Positions 24,087-32,011 of a DNA stretch of 40,814 nt are shown here, in pieces. This stretch comes from Lactococcus cremoris subsp. cremoris NBRC 100676 (GTDB lineage: Bacteria > Bacillota > Bacilli > Lactobacillales > Streptococcaceae): NCBI RefSeq assembly GCF_001591705.1, contig NZ_BCVK01000013.1, forward strand, positions 1 to 40,814, read 5' to 3'. The position numbers were made by a program, and so were the translations under genes. How positions within the stretch are numbered: position 1 is the stretch's first letter; each line of letters begins with the position of its first letter. The notes under the pieces were generated by a model that saw only the letters and a program-made list of their open reading frames with translations, made no database searches and was not told the DNA's origin.

Positions 24087-24545
24087 GTGAAAATAAAAAA
24101 ACAAATTGATCCTAATATAAAGGAATCAGAACTTGTGATTATTGCACGAACAGAAGAGGAATTTTCACAAGTAGTCAAGCAATATCATTTGCAAGATTTG
24201 ACTGCAAACGAAGAGGATAAACTCTATTTAGCAACAAATCAAGGTTTTGAGATTATTAAAATAAGAGAAATTCTATATATAAAATCAATAAAAAATTATC
24301 TCGAATTTTATACGGTAGGTGGAAAGATAAGAGTAAGGTCTCCTTTATACTTTTATGAAAAAAAATTAGCCAAAGACTTTATTAAAATTTCAAGAAATAC
24401 TTTGGTTAATTTTGAGCAAATTACACGTTTAGAAACGGATTTCGTGTATGGGGTGGTACTTTGGATTTCTGAGGATAAACTGCCTGTCAGCCGAAGATAT
24501 TTGGCAAATATCAACCCAAAATTAAAAGAGGGAGCTAAAAAATGA
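24087..24545 (+). CDS. LytTR-domain transcriptional regulator
   Basis: A 152-residue stand-alone LytTR DNA-binding protein without a receiver domain. The domain spans about 43-148: LATNQGFEIIKIREILYIKS, YTVGGKIRVR, LAKDFIKISRNTLVNFEQI and LPVSRRYL are the standard strands. It pairs with a DUF3021 membrane protein overlapping its stop, as in LytTR regulatory systems of streptococci and lactococci, where the membrane partner usually inhibits the regulator. It likely activates the upstream ABC operon. The GTG at 24087 is chosen because translation appears leaderless. Confidence 0.85.
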   Translation: MKIKKQIDPNIKESELVIIARTEEEFSQVVKQYHLQDLTANEEDKLYLATNQGFEIIKIREILYIKSIKNYLEFYTVGGKIRVRSPLYFYEKKLAKDFIKISRNTLVNFEQITRLETDFVYGVVLWISEDKLPVSRRYLANINPKLKEGAKK

Positions 24546-24919
24546 AATATTTAATTTCTGCTTTTAAAGGAATCCTTATTGCTTTAGTCTGTGGACTTTT
24601 TCTCACCTTACTATATGGCGGAAAGATTGAGCTTGAGTCTATGGCTTTAATTCTTCTTTATGGCTTTATTCAAGGTTTCATTTCTAAAGTGATTGATAAG
24701 TTTATTAGTATTGCTTTGGTAGAGTTTATCAGTCAAGCCTTATGTAGTTATCTCTTAGCTTTTATTTACTTATTAGTGAATACTTGGTTGTTTGATAACT
24801 CTTGGCATAATCATATTTGGAGTTTTACTGTGACCTGGCTTCTTATTTTTATTTTGGTTTATATTTATTCGATGATTAGAAATCGGCAGATTGTCAAAAA
24901 ATTTAATAAAGAGAGCTGA
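24542..24919 (+). CDS. DUF3021 family membrane protein, putative LytTR inhibitor
   Basis: A 125-residue protein with four predicted helices and a short basic C-terminal tail (MIRNRQIVKKFNKES). It overlaps the LytTR stop by ATGA, with AGAGGGAG as ribosome site. DUF3021 proteins regularly follow LytTR genes and, in characterised pairs, hold the regulator inactive at the membrane. The signal is unknown here. Confidence 0.75.
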   Translation: MKYLISAFKGILIALVCGLFLTLLYGGKIELESMALILLYGFIQGFISKVIDKFISIALVEFISQALCSYLLAFIYLLVNTWLFDNSWHNHIWSFTVTWLLIFILVYIYSMIRNRQIVKKFNKES

Positions 24920-25027
24920 GTTTTCTTACAATAGATGCTCTTGATATTTAGTCCTTATATTATTTTTCAACGCTCAGACATTTTTTGTGATAAAATAAGA
25001 TTGATTTTTAAATATTAAGGATAAAAA

Positions 25028-26173
25028 ATGATATATTTTGATAATTCTGCTACGACCGCAGTTAATCCAATGGTTTTACGAACTTATACAGATGTAGCAA
25101 CAAAAATTATGGGAAACCCTTCAAGTTTACATGGCTTGGGAACGACGGCCACACGTTTGCTAGAGGCGTCCAGACGACAAATTGCTGAATTACTCGGTCT
25201 TGATTCACAAGAAATATTTTTTACAAGTGGGGGTACAGAGGGCGATAATTGGATTATTAAAGGTGTGGCTTTTGAAAAAAGACCTTATGGTAATCATATT
25301 ATTGTTTCCAGCGTTGAACATCCTGCAGTAAAAAATGCGGCAGAATGGCTCAAGACTCAAGGATTTGAACTTGATTATGCGCCTGTTGATGCGGATGGTT
25401 TTGTTATTGTTTCCGAACTTGAAAAATTGATTAGAGATGAAACGATTTTAATATCAGTGATGGCAGTCAATAATGAAGTGGGAGCTATTCAACCGATTCA
25501 GGAGATTTCTGAACTATTAGCCGATAAGCCAACCATTTCTTTTCATGTGGACGCGGTGCAAGCGATTGGGAAAGTTCCTTTAGAAACTTGGCTGACGGAC
25601 CGACTTGATTTTGCAACTTTATCGGCTCATAAATTTCATGGTCCTCGAGGAGTGGGGATTGTGGTCGCCAAAAAAGGGAAAAGATTAACTCCTCTTTTAC
25701 ATGGTGGTGGTCAAGAGCATAATTGGCGCTCAACCACAGAAAACTTGGCTGGAATTGCTGCGACTTCTAAGGCGCTTCGATTAGCTGTGGATGAAGACGA
25801 CTTCAAAAGAAAAAAAATGTTAGCAATGAAACAAGCGATTTTAGAAGAACTTGAAAAACATAAAAAAGTTCATGTTTTTAGTAAAATGACTGATTTCGCA
25901 CCAAATATTTTAACTTTTGGTATTCGAGGGGTTCGTGGAGAAGTTGTTGTTCATGCTTTTGAACAGCATGATATCTATATTTCAACCACTTCGGCTTGTT
26001 CTTCAAAGAAAAATGCTGCCGCTGGAACCTTAGTTGCAATGAATGTTCCTTCAAAATTGGCAACAAGCGCAGTTAGAATCTCATTGGATCCTACAAATAA
26101 TATGGCAGAAGTTGAACAATTTTTGACTGTTTTCCGTCAAATTTATCAAGAGTTGGAAAAAGTAAGTGGCTAA
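25028..26173 (+). CDS. Cysteine desulfurase (NifS/IscS-like class V aminotransferase)
   Basis: PLP enzyme that takes sulfur from cysteine for Fe-S clusters or tRNA thiolation. It has 381 residues. FTSGGTEGDNW (about 65-75) binds PLP phosphate, VNNEVGAIQP (about 148-157) and HVDAVQA (about 174-180) line the cofactor, Lys in SAHKFHGPRG (about 203) forms the Schiff base, and Cys in TTSACSSKKN (about 322) accepts the sulfur. ATG 25028 follows AAGGAT. It is monocistronic, with a strong terminator, so the acceptor (often thiI next door) is not visible. Confidence 0.9.
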   Translation: MIYFDNSATTAVNPMVLRTYTDVATKIMGNPSSLHGLGTTATRLLEASRRQIAELLGLDSQEIFFTSGGTEGDNWIIKGVAFEKRPYGNHIIVSSVEHPAVKNAAEWLKTQGFELDYAPVDADGFVIVSELEKLIRDETILISVMAVNNEVGAIQPIQEISELLADKPTISFHVDAVQAIGKVPLETWLTDRLDFATLSAHKFHGPRGVGIVVAKKGKRLTPLLHGGGQEHNWRSTTENLAGIAATSKALRLAVDEDDFKRKKMLAMKQAILEELEKHKKVHVFSKMTDFAPNILTFGIRGVRGEVVVHAFEQHDIYISTTSACSSKKNAAAGTLVAMNVPSKLATSAVRISLDPTNNMAEVEQFLTVFRQIYQELEKVSG

Positions 26174-26223
26174 ACCTTGGTGAGAAAATTAGCTAGATTG
26201 TTTGTGGCTCTTTTAGAAATGAA

Positions 26224-26262
26224 AAAAGGTGATTTGAAATTAACTTCAAATCACCTTTTCTT
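26224..26262 (+). terminator. Strong terminator after the cysteine desulfurase gene
   Basis: AAAAGGTGATTTGAA - ATTAAC - TTCAAATCACCTTTT, a perfect 15-bp stem. Confidence 0.9.
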
Positions 26263-26308
26263 ATCTAAATCTTAAAATGCTCTTATTAAGTTATCATTAA
26301 AATTCACG

Positions 26309-26317
26309 TGTTATAAA
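26309..26317 (+). promoter_or_regulatory. Extended -10 promoter immediately before the NlpC/P60 start codon
   Basis: TGTTATAAA is an extended -10 ending five bases before ATG 26323. No ribosome site lies between, so the mRNA should be leaderless. No clear -35. Confidence 0.55.
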
Positions 26318-26322
26318 TAGAT

Positions 26323-27201
26323 ATGAATAAAAGAACAAATAATGATAAAAAAAGTGGCTCCAAAAATATTGATAAAAAAGGACAACTAATTATTTTAACT
26401 TGCCTAGTCCTCCTATGTTTTCTTGTCGGCTATAAAATATATCATAGTCAAGATGTTCAGGAATCAACGATTAAACTGGTTAATAAATCAAATAAAACCT
26501 ATGCTTATGCTGGGCAAAAAAAATTGACAGGTCTTCAAACAATTAATGGGAATAATTATTATTTTGATTCATCAACGGGTGTCATGAAGACAGGTTTGCA
26601 GACTGTGAATGGGGGAACCGTTTATTTCAGTCCGGCAAACGGTAAAATGGTCTATGGACTACATAAAATTGATGGATATTATTATTATTTCTCAAAGAAA
26701 ACTGGAAAAGATGATGTGGTCAAAGCTTATGAAGCAGTAGCTAGTCAATTGACTACAAATAATAAGGTCATTGAAAAAACAATTTCTTCAGGAATGAAAT
26801 TGGTTGGAAAGAGTCCTTATGTTTATGGTGGGGGACGAACTGATGAATCGGTAGCGAAAAATGAATTTGATTGCTCAAGTTTCATTGCTCAGGTGTTTCG
26901 TTTGGGTGGTCAGTCTTTGGTTTATCAATTTGCGGCTTCAACTTCATTACTTGCCCAAACAGGGACAGCCGAAGAGTGGTCTGATAAAGCACGTGGTGAT
27001 TTATTAATTACTGCTGACGATGCAAGTGAGGATGAGCAACATGCGGCTATTTATCTTGGTGGAGGCTTTATTTTGCATGATTCAACAAGCACTGATGGCG
27101 TGAGCATTAGTCGATTGAATCAAGTCATTAATAAAAAAGTCTTAGGAAATATGACTTGGGGGCAATTATTTGAGCCCGGCCATGTTCGTCATGAAGTTTA
27201 A
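26323..27201 (+). CDS. Membrane-anchored NlpC/P60 endopeptidase with cell-wall-binding repeats
   Basis: The 292-residue protein has a Lys/Asn-rich N-terminus and one transmembrane helix (about 25-43). About three choline-binding-like repeats follow (LTGLQTINGNNYYFDSSTG and two variants, about 65-125). The NlpC/P60 domain (about 150-285) has its Cys nucleophile in EFDCSSFIAQVF, His in EQHAAIYLGGG and a final polar residue in ILHDS. It probably cuts peptidoglycan stem peptides outside the cell. The start is leaderless. Lactococcus does not have choline teichoic acids, so the repeats may bind another wall polymer. Confidence 0.85.
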   Translation: MNKRTNNDKKSGSKNIDKKGQLIILTCLVLLCFLVGYKIYHSQDVQESTIKLVNKSNKTYAYAGQKKLTGLQTINGNNYYFDSSTGVMKTGLQTVNGGTVYFSPANGKMVYGLHKIDGYYYYFSKKTGKDDVVKAYEAVASQLTTNNKVIEKTISSGMKLVGKSPYVYGGGRTDESVAKNEFDCSSFIAQVFRLGGQSLVYQFAASTSLLAQTGTAEEWSDKARGDLLITADDASEDEQHAAIYLGGGFILHDSTSTDGVSISRLNQVINKKVLGNMTWGQLFEPGHVRHEV

Positions 27202-27256
27202 AATTTACTGACAGAATAAAAAATTTACTGACAAAAATCTGTCAGTAAATTTTTTT
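27201..27256. terminator. Bidirectional terminator built on ACTGACA/TGTCAGT with a duplicated arm
   Basis: AAAAAATTTACTGACA (27218-27233) pairs with TGTCAGTAAATTTTTT (27240-27255) around AAAATC, serving both convergent genes. AAATTTACTGACA is also present 20 bases earlier (27201-27213), so the left arm is duplicated. Confidence 0.85.
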
Positions 27257-27257
27257 A

Positions 27258-28907
27258 TTATTTAGTGATTTCAGCGTGACGTAAATCAAAAATCATGGCT
27301 GAGTTATAAGTAGAAATTCCTTTGAGTTTTGGATTCAGTAATAAAGACACAGATTCGGTAGCAAGTGGGTTGACGTTAGCTGATTCATAAAGTGCTCTCT
27401 CAGCATCTTTATAATGAGCGTATCGTTTATCTGCTGACAGAACGTCTGGAGTTGTAGTGGCTGCATTATAAGCTTTATCAAAGTCTTTATTGTCGACTAA
27501 GCCGTGATTCATTGAACTTCCTGACACAAAGTTCATCAAGAAATCAGAAGGTTCATTATAATCTGCCCCCCAGCTGGTTAATAAAATTTGGAAATTATTA
27601 TTTTGGGCATCTTTTTGGCGTTGAGCAGATGAGACTAGCTTTTCGTTGATGGTCAAACCTGGTAAGTCTTTTTCAAGATTTCCTTTGAGATAATCCACTG
27701 CCGCTTTAGCGAATGAATTATCATTAGCGCCTTCAAGTTCAAGTGTAATTGAGGTTTTTCCTAACTCTTTTAGACCTTCTTTAAAAAGTTCGGCAGCTTT
27801 TTTGGCATCGTAGGTATAAGGCTGAGCGGCGTAAGTCGCAAAATCTTGACCATTTGGTGCTTGGTCTAACTTTTTAGGGGTCACAGTATTTGTAATTGAA
27901 AAGCTTGGCGCAGCAATCTCAAGCAAGTTTTTACGATTTGTTGCCAAATTTAGAGCCTGACGGATTTTTAAATTAGAAAGTTCAGGAACTTTACCAGATT
28001 GATTTTATTCTAAAACATCAATTCTTGGTGAAGTCAAAGCTTTATAATCTTTATTCTTCTTGTTTGCAGAAACTAATTCAGGAGTGGCAAGATTAGCAAC
28101 ATCAAGTTTTCCAGATTTGAAAAGATTAACAGCAGTGTTAGGATTATTTACGATTTGGTAAGTTGCACCAGAAAGCTTAACATTTTTGGCGTCATAGAAT
28201 TGGTCATTTTTTACAATTGAGAAAGTTTCATTTGAACCAGTCCAATTATTTTTTCCTTTGACAAATTTGAAAGCCCCGTTATAGAGACTGGTGTCTGAAC
28301 TTGTCCCATATTTATTTCCCATTTTCTTAACGAAAGCTTCATTGACGGGATAATAAGCTGGAAGTGACAGTAATTTATTGAAGTAAGGAGTAGGTGTTGC
28401 TAAAGTGATGACTAATTTTGTATCAGATTCAGCTTTAATTCCAAGAGAATCAACTGTTTTTTTACCGGCCATTATTTCGCTGGCATTAGCAACTGGTGTC
28501 AAGGCATAAGTATATTGTGAACCAGTTTTGGGGTCAACGGTTCTTTGCCAGCCATAAACAAAATCAGCGGCCGTTAACTTAGCTCCGTTTGACCATTTTA
28601 ACCCGTCTCGCAAAGTTACATTATAAGTTTTACCATCTTTTGAAAGGTCAATTGATTTTGCCAAATCATTGACAACTTGCGCATCAGGATTCCAACGAAC
28701 AAGTCCAGCATCAACATTGAGAAGAACATCAATAGAATTAACATCAGCTGCCATGCTGGTGTCAAGGGTTAAAATATTGCTTGCAAAGCTGTAATTTGCC
28801 TTTTGAGTCGGCTGTTCAGATTTGCTGCTAGAGTTTCCACAGGCTGTCAGTAACAGAGCAACAGAAAGAGAAACTGCAGAGAAAGCAATAATTTTTGATT
28901 TATTCAT
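27258..28907 (-). pseudogene. OppA-like peptide-binding lipoprotein, interrupted by an ochre codon
   Basis: Extracellular solute-binding protein (family 5) of oligopeptide ABC transporters. It begins MNKSKIIAFSAVSLSVALLL and has a lipobox LTAC near 23, so it would be lipid-anchored. YGWQRTVDP and LRDGLKWSNGAKLTAADFV are typical. Reading runs to PRIDVLE then TAA (28007-28005), and the same frame continues NQSGKVPELSNLKIRQALNL to 27258, giving about 550 codons in all, a normal length. One base change (probably TAT or GAA-type codon to TAA) is enough. No permease or ATPase genes lie nearby, so it was an orphan binding protein. Confidence 0.85.
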
Positions 28908-28939
28908 GAAATTGTTTTTTCCTTATTAAAATTTTCCAA

Positions 28940-28997
28940 GAGCGAAGCGCTCCCAAAATAACTTTACCCTAAAATATAAAAATATAAAAATATAAAA
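28940..28997. repeat. Hairpin and ATATAAAA tandem repeats upstream of the OppA-like gene
   Basis: 28974-28997 is three exact copies of ATATAAAA in an A/T tract. Between it and the gene, GAGCG-AAG-CGCTC (28940-28952) is a small GC hairpin in an otherwise AT-rich leader. Confidence 0.6.
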
Positions 28998-29025
28998 ATA
29001 ACTTGTTTAGATTTTAGAAAAAAAT

Positions 29026-29095
29026 ACTGACAGAAAAATTTAGAAGAAACCAATCAGAATTTTTAGCTGGTGGTTATTCTTAAGTTTCTGTCAGT
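29026..29095 (-). terminator. Long-loop inverted repeat after cysK
   Basis: ACTGACAGAAA (29026-29036) and TTTCTGTCAGT (29085-29095) are perfect 11-bp arms separated by 48 bases. Read from cysK on the minus strand, the second arm is followed by ATTTTTTT, so it can act as a terminator despite the large loop. Confidence 0.55.
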
Positions 29096-29106
29096 AACTA
29101 TTTATT

Positions 29107-30039
29107 TTATTTTTCAGAATCAAAATCGTAAAGAGCAGTTGACAAGTAACGTTCACCATTATCAGGAGCAATGGCTAGCACTTTTTTACCTTTACCTAAT
29201 TTTTTTGCTACTTCGAGAGCGGCATAAATGGCTGCACCAGAAGAAATTCCAACCAAAAATCCTTCTTTACCCCCAAGATGACGAGCAATTAAAATAGCAT
29301 CCTCTCCTTTGACACGAATGATCTCATCATAAGATTTGGTATCAAGATTTCCAGGAATGAAACCAGCAGAAATTCCTTGAATTTTATGAGGTCCAGCAGG
29401 TTCGCCCGAGAGAATAGCAGATTCATCAGCTTCTACAACATAAGTTTTAATATTTGGATTGACTTTTTTTAAGGCGTGAGAAACTCCTGTTATTGTTCCT
29501 CCAGTCCCTGCTCCTGCGACAAAAGCATCAAGTCCAGTTGGGCCAAAAGCGTCGATAATTTCGGCACCAGTTATTTTTTCATAAACCTCAGGATTTGCTG
29601 GATTTTCAAATTGCATGGCTAGAAAATAACCTTCTGTTTCTGAAAGTTCTTTTGCTTTGGCAATTGCAGCTTTCATCCCACCACTTGCTGGGGTTAAAAC
29701 CAGCTTGGCACCGTAAGCCTGAATCAATTTACGACGTTCAAGTGAGAATGACTCTGGCATGACAATCACGACCTTGTAGCCAAGAGCGGAACCAACAAAG
29801 GCCAAGCCAATTCCAGTATTACCAGAAGTGGGTTCAACAATTGTACCGCCAGCCTGTAAGCGGCCATCAGCTTCAGCGGCGCGAATCATAGAAAGAGCAA
29901 TCCGGTCCTTGACGGAACCGCCAGGGTTAAAAGCTTCAAGTTTAACATAAACATCAGCGCTATCGGCTGGGACATTCTGTAATTTAATGATAGGAGTATG
30001 TCCAATCAGTTCGGTAATATTTTCATAGATTTTTGTCAT
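29107..30039 (-). CDS. cysK: Cysteine synthase (O-acetylserine sulfhydrylase)
   Basis: PLP enzyme making cysteine from O-acetylserine and sulfide. It has 310 residues. The cofactor Lys is Lys44 in [22 protein letters not shown] (about 70) and [13 protein letters not shown] bind substrate and phosphate; [12 protein letters not shown] is near the end. The start is ATG 30039, with AAGGAG just upstream; an in-frame ATG at 30105 would add 22 residues with no family support. It faces away from acmD. No metC partner is adjacent. Confidence 0.9.
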   Translation of the reverse strand: MTKIYENITELIGHTPIIKLQNVPADSADVYVKLEAFNPGGSVKDRIALSMIRAAEADGRLQAGGTIVEPTSGNTGIGLAFVGSALGYKVVIVMPESFSLERRKLIQAYGAKLVLTPASGGMKAAIAKAKELSETEGYFLAMQFENPANPEVYEKITGAEIIDAFGPTGLDAFVAGAGTGGTITGVSHALKKVNPNIKTYVVEADESAILSGEPAGPHKIQGISAGFIPGNLDTKSYDEIIRVKGEDAILIARHLGGKEGFLVGISSGAAIYAALEVAKKLGKGKKVLAIAPDNGERYLSTALYDFDSEK

Positions 30040-30158
30040 TTTTTTGGCTCCTTTATTTTCATTATAACTCAAATAAAAAATTTTGCCTCCTAATATTATA
30101 ATCATGTCTCAAAAAAAAATTTATGACAATAAAATTTTAAAAATAATAAAGAAAAGAC

Positions 30159-30187
30159 TTTACAAATCGTCAGAAAATTTTTATACT
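30159..30187 (+). promoter_or_regulatory. acmD promoter with an internal CodY-like box
   Basis: TTTACA (30159-30164), a 17-base spacer and TATACT (30182-30187). The spacer contains AATCGTCAGAAAATT (30165-30179), which differs from the CodY consensus AATTTTCWGAAAATT at two positions. Repression of acmD by CodY in amino-acid-rich medium is therefore likely. Confidence 0.55.
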
Positions 30188-30257
30188 AGTAAGTAACAAT
30201 AAAAATATAATTGGCATATTTCAGCCAAAAAACTATTTAATTAAGAGGGGAAACTCG

Positions 30258-31343
30258 ATGAAACAGAAACATAAATTAGCGCTTGGAGCGTCAATTGTTG
30301 CTTTGGCAAGTCTAGGTGGAATCAAAGCTCAAGCAGCATCAGTTCAAGAAATCATCAATGCTGCGGTACCAGTAGCTAATGACTATGGGCTTTATCCATC
30401 AGTAATGATTGCCCAAGGAATTTTGGAATCTAGTGGTGGTCAAAGTGCTTTAGCAAGTAATTATAATAATATTTTTGGAGTAAAATACACTTCTGGAACA
30501 CCAGTTTATTTACCAACGCAGGAATACTTAAATGGTGTAATGACAAATGTTGTTGAAACATTTCAATCTTATAGTTCAGTTTATTATGCTTGCGTTGCCC
30601 AAGCTCAAATGTTGCGTGGTTCTTCATATTATTCAGGTGCTTGGCGTGAAAATACCAGTTCTTACTTAGATGCAACTGCTTGGCTTGAAGGACGTTATGC
30701 GACTGACCCAACTTATGCTTCTAAATTGAACAGTGTGATTTCAGAACTTGGATTGAGTATTTATGACCAAGGGGGAGAGGTTTCTAGTGCGAGCGCTGTT
30801 ACAACAAGCTCAGCAGCCACACCAAATTCAGTCGGAACTTATAAAGTACAAGAAGGGGACTCGTTGTCAGCAATCGCTGCACAATATGGAACAACAGTAG
30901 AGGCACTTGTATCAGCAAATAGTTTGGAGAGTGCTAACGATATTCATGTTGAGGAAGTCTTACAAGTTGCTGGAGCAAGTAGTACGACAACAAACACAAG
31001 TAATACTGCTTCAAGCACATCAGCTAATACATATACTATCAAATCAGGGGATAGCCTTTATTCAATTGCTGAGCAATATGGAATGAAAGTTTCATCATTG
31101 ATGTCAGCTAATGGAATTTATGATGTTAACACAATGCTCCAAGTAGGACAAGTTTTACAAGTTAGTACAAACAGTTCAACAAATGCAAGCACATCAGCAT
31201 CATCTGGTAGTTACACAATTCAAAATGGTGACAGCATCTATTCTATCGCAACAGCCAATGGAATGACAGCTGACCAACTGGCCGCTCTCAATGGTTTTGG
31301 AATTAACGATATGATTCATCCGGGCCAAACCATTAAAATTTAA
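30258..31343 (+). CDS. acmD: N-acetylglucosaminidase autolysin AcmD
   Basis: Peptidoglycan hydrolase that cleaves after GlcNAc. At 361 residues it matches lactococcal AcmD. The signal peptide (1-26, cleavage near AQA-AS) precedes the glucosaminidase domain (about 28-170), whose catalytic Glu is in QGILESSGG and which has the typical YNNIFGVKY. Three LysM repeats follow (about 194-237, 256-300 and 319-361), joined by Ser/Thr-rich linkers. The LysM modules are rather acidic, unlike those of AcmA. ATG 30258 follows AAGAGGGGA. Confidence 0.9.
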   Translation: MKQKHKLALGASIVALASLGGIKAQAASVQEIINAAVPVANDYGLYPSVMIAQGILESSGGQSALASNYNNIFGVKYTSGTPVYLPTQEYLNGVMTNVVETFQSYSSVYYACVAQAQMLRGSSYYSGAWRENTSSYLDATAWLEGRYATDPTYASKLNSVISELGLSIYDQGGEVSSASAVTTSSAATPNSVGTYKVQEGDSLSAIAAQYGTTVEALVSANSLESANDIHVEEVLQVAGASSTTTNTSNTASSTSANTYTIKSGDSLYSIAEQYGMKVSSLMSANGIYDVNTMLQVGQVLQVSTNSSTNASTSASSGSYTIQNGDSIYSIATANGMTADQLAALNGFGINDMIHPGQTIKI

Positions 31344-31345
31344 AT

Positions 31346-31380
31346 AAAAAAGCACTGACAGAACTGTCAGTGCTTTTTTT
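31346..31380. terminator. Bidirectional terminator between acmD and the MBL gene
   Basis: AAAAAAGCACTGACA - GAAC - TGTCAGTGCTTTTTT, a perfect 15-bp stem sharing the ACTGACA/TGTCAGT core with other hairpins here. Confidence 0.9.
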
Positions 31381-32011
31381 ATTGAAAAAATGGATTATGA
31401 AGTTTTTCAGCGCCAATTGTCGTCTCTGGTCCATGACCAGGCAGCACACGAATATGATTATCGAGTCTAAAAAGTTGGTCACGAATTGATTCTAAAAGTT
31501 GTGCTTGATTCCCAGTTGGTAAATCCCAACGCCCAATAGCGTTTTTAAAGAGAGCATCTCCACTAAACAGGCAGAAGTCGCCTTCGCTTTCAAAGAGAAG
31601 ACTTACTCCACCGATAGAATGCCCGGGAGTTTCTAAAACTCGAAATCTAAATCCATCTAAATTATAGTCCTGTCCAATTTTATAAAATTGCTCAGCATCC
31701 GGTCCAGTAATTGCCTTTCCCAGAAAAAATAGTGAGGCATTTAATTCAGGATTTTTCATCCATTCTTTTTCTGAGTGATGAAGATAGATTGGAGCGTTTG
31801 GGAAATATTTTTTTAAATCATTTAATCCCATGATATGATCAAAATGGGCATGAGTTAGTAAAATTGCACAGACCGCTTTGTCAGTAAGTTTTAGATACTC
31901 AAGAAGTGCTGCTGAATCACTTCCTGGGTCAATAATAAGGTATGAAGTAGAATTGCTCAGGACATAAGTATTTTCCTGAGCAATTTTATTAACAATTTTT
32001 TCAATTATCAT
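31379..32011 (-). CDS. MBL-fold metal-dependent hydrolase (YqgX/glyoxalase II-like)
   Basis: A 210-residue cytoplasmic metallo-beta-lactamase-fold enzyme. Metal ligands are His54, His56, Asp58 and His59 (LTHAHFDHIMG), His in TPGHSIGGV, Asp in FSGDALF and His in LPGHGPET. The family hydrolyses thioesters such as S-lactoylglutathione or related glycolase substrates; the actual substrate is uncertain in an organism with little glutathione metabolism. ATG 32011 directly abuts the pbp1A stop, so the order recU-pbp1A-MBL is a probable operon. Confidence 0.8.
   Translation of the reverse strand: MIIEKIVNKIAQENTYVLSNSTSYLIIDPGSDSAALLEYLKLTDKAVCAILLTHAHFDHIMGLNDLKKYFPNAPIYLHHSEKEWMKNPELNASLFFLGKAITGPDAEQFYKIGQDYNLDGFRFRVLETPGHSIGGVSLLFESEGDFCLFSGDALFKNAIGRWDLPTGNQAQLLESIRDQLFRLDNHIRVLPGHGPETTIGAEKLHNPFFQ

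Noticed and set aside
30040-30105. Longer CysK start at ATG 30105
   Set aside because: The added residues have no family match and AAGGAG precedes ATG 30039.
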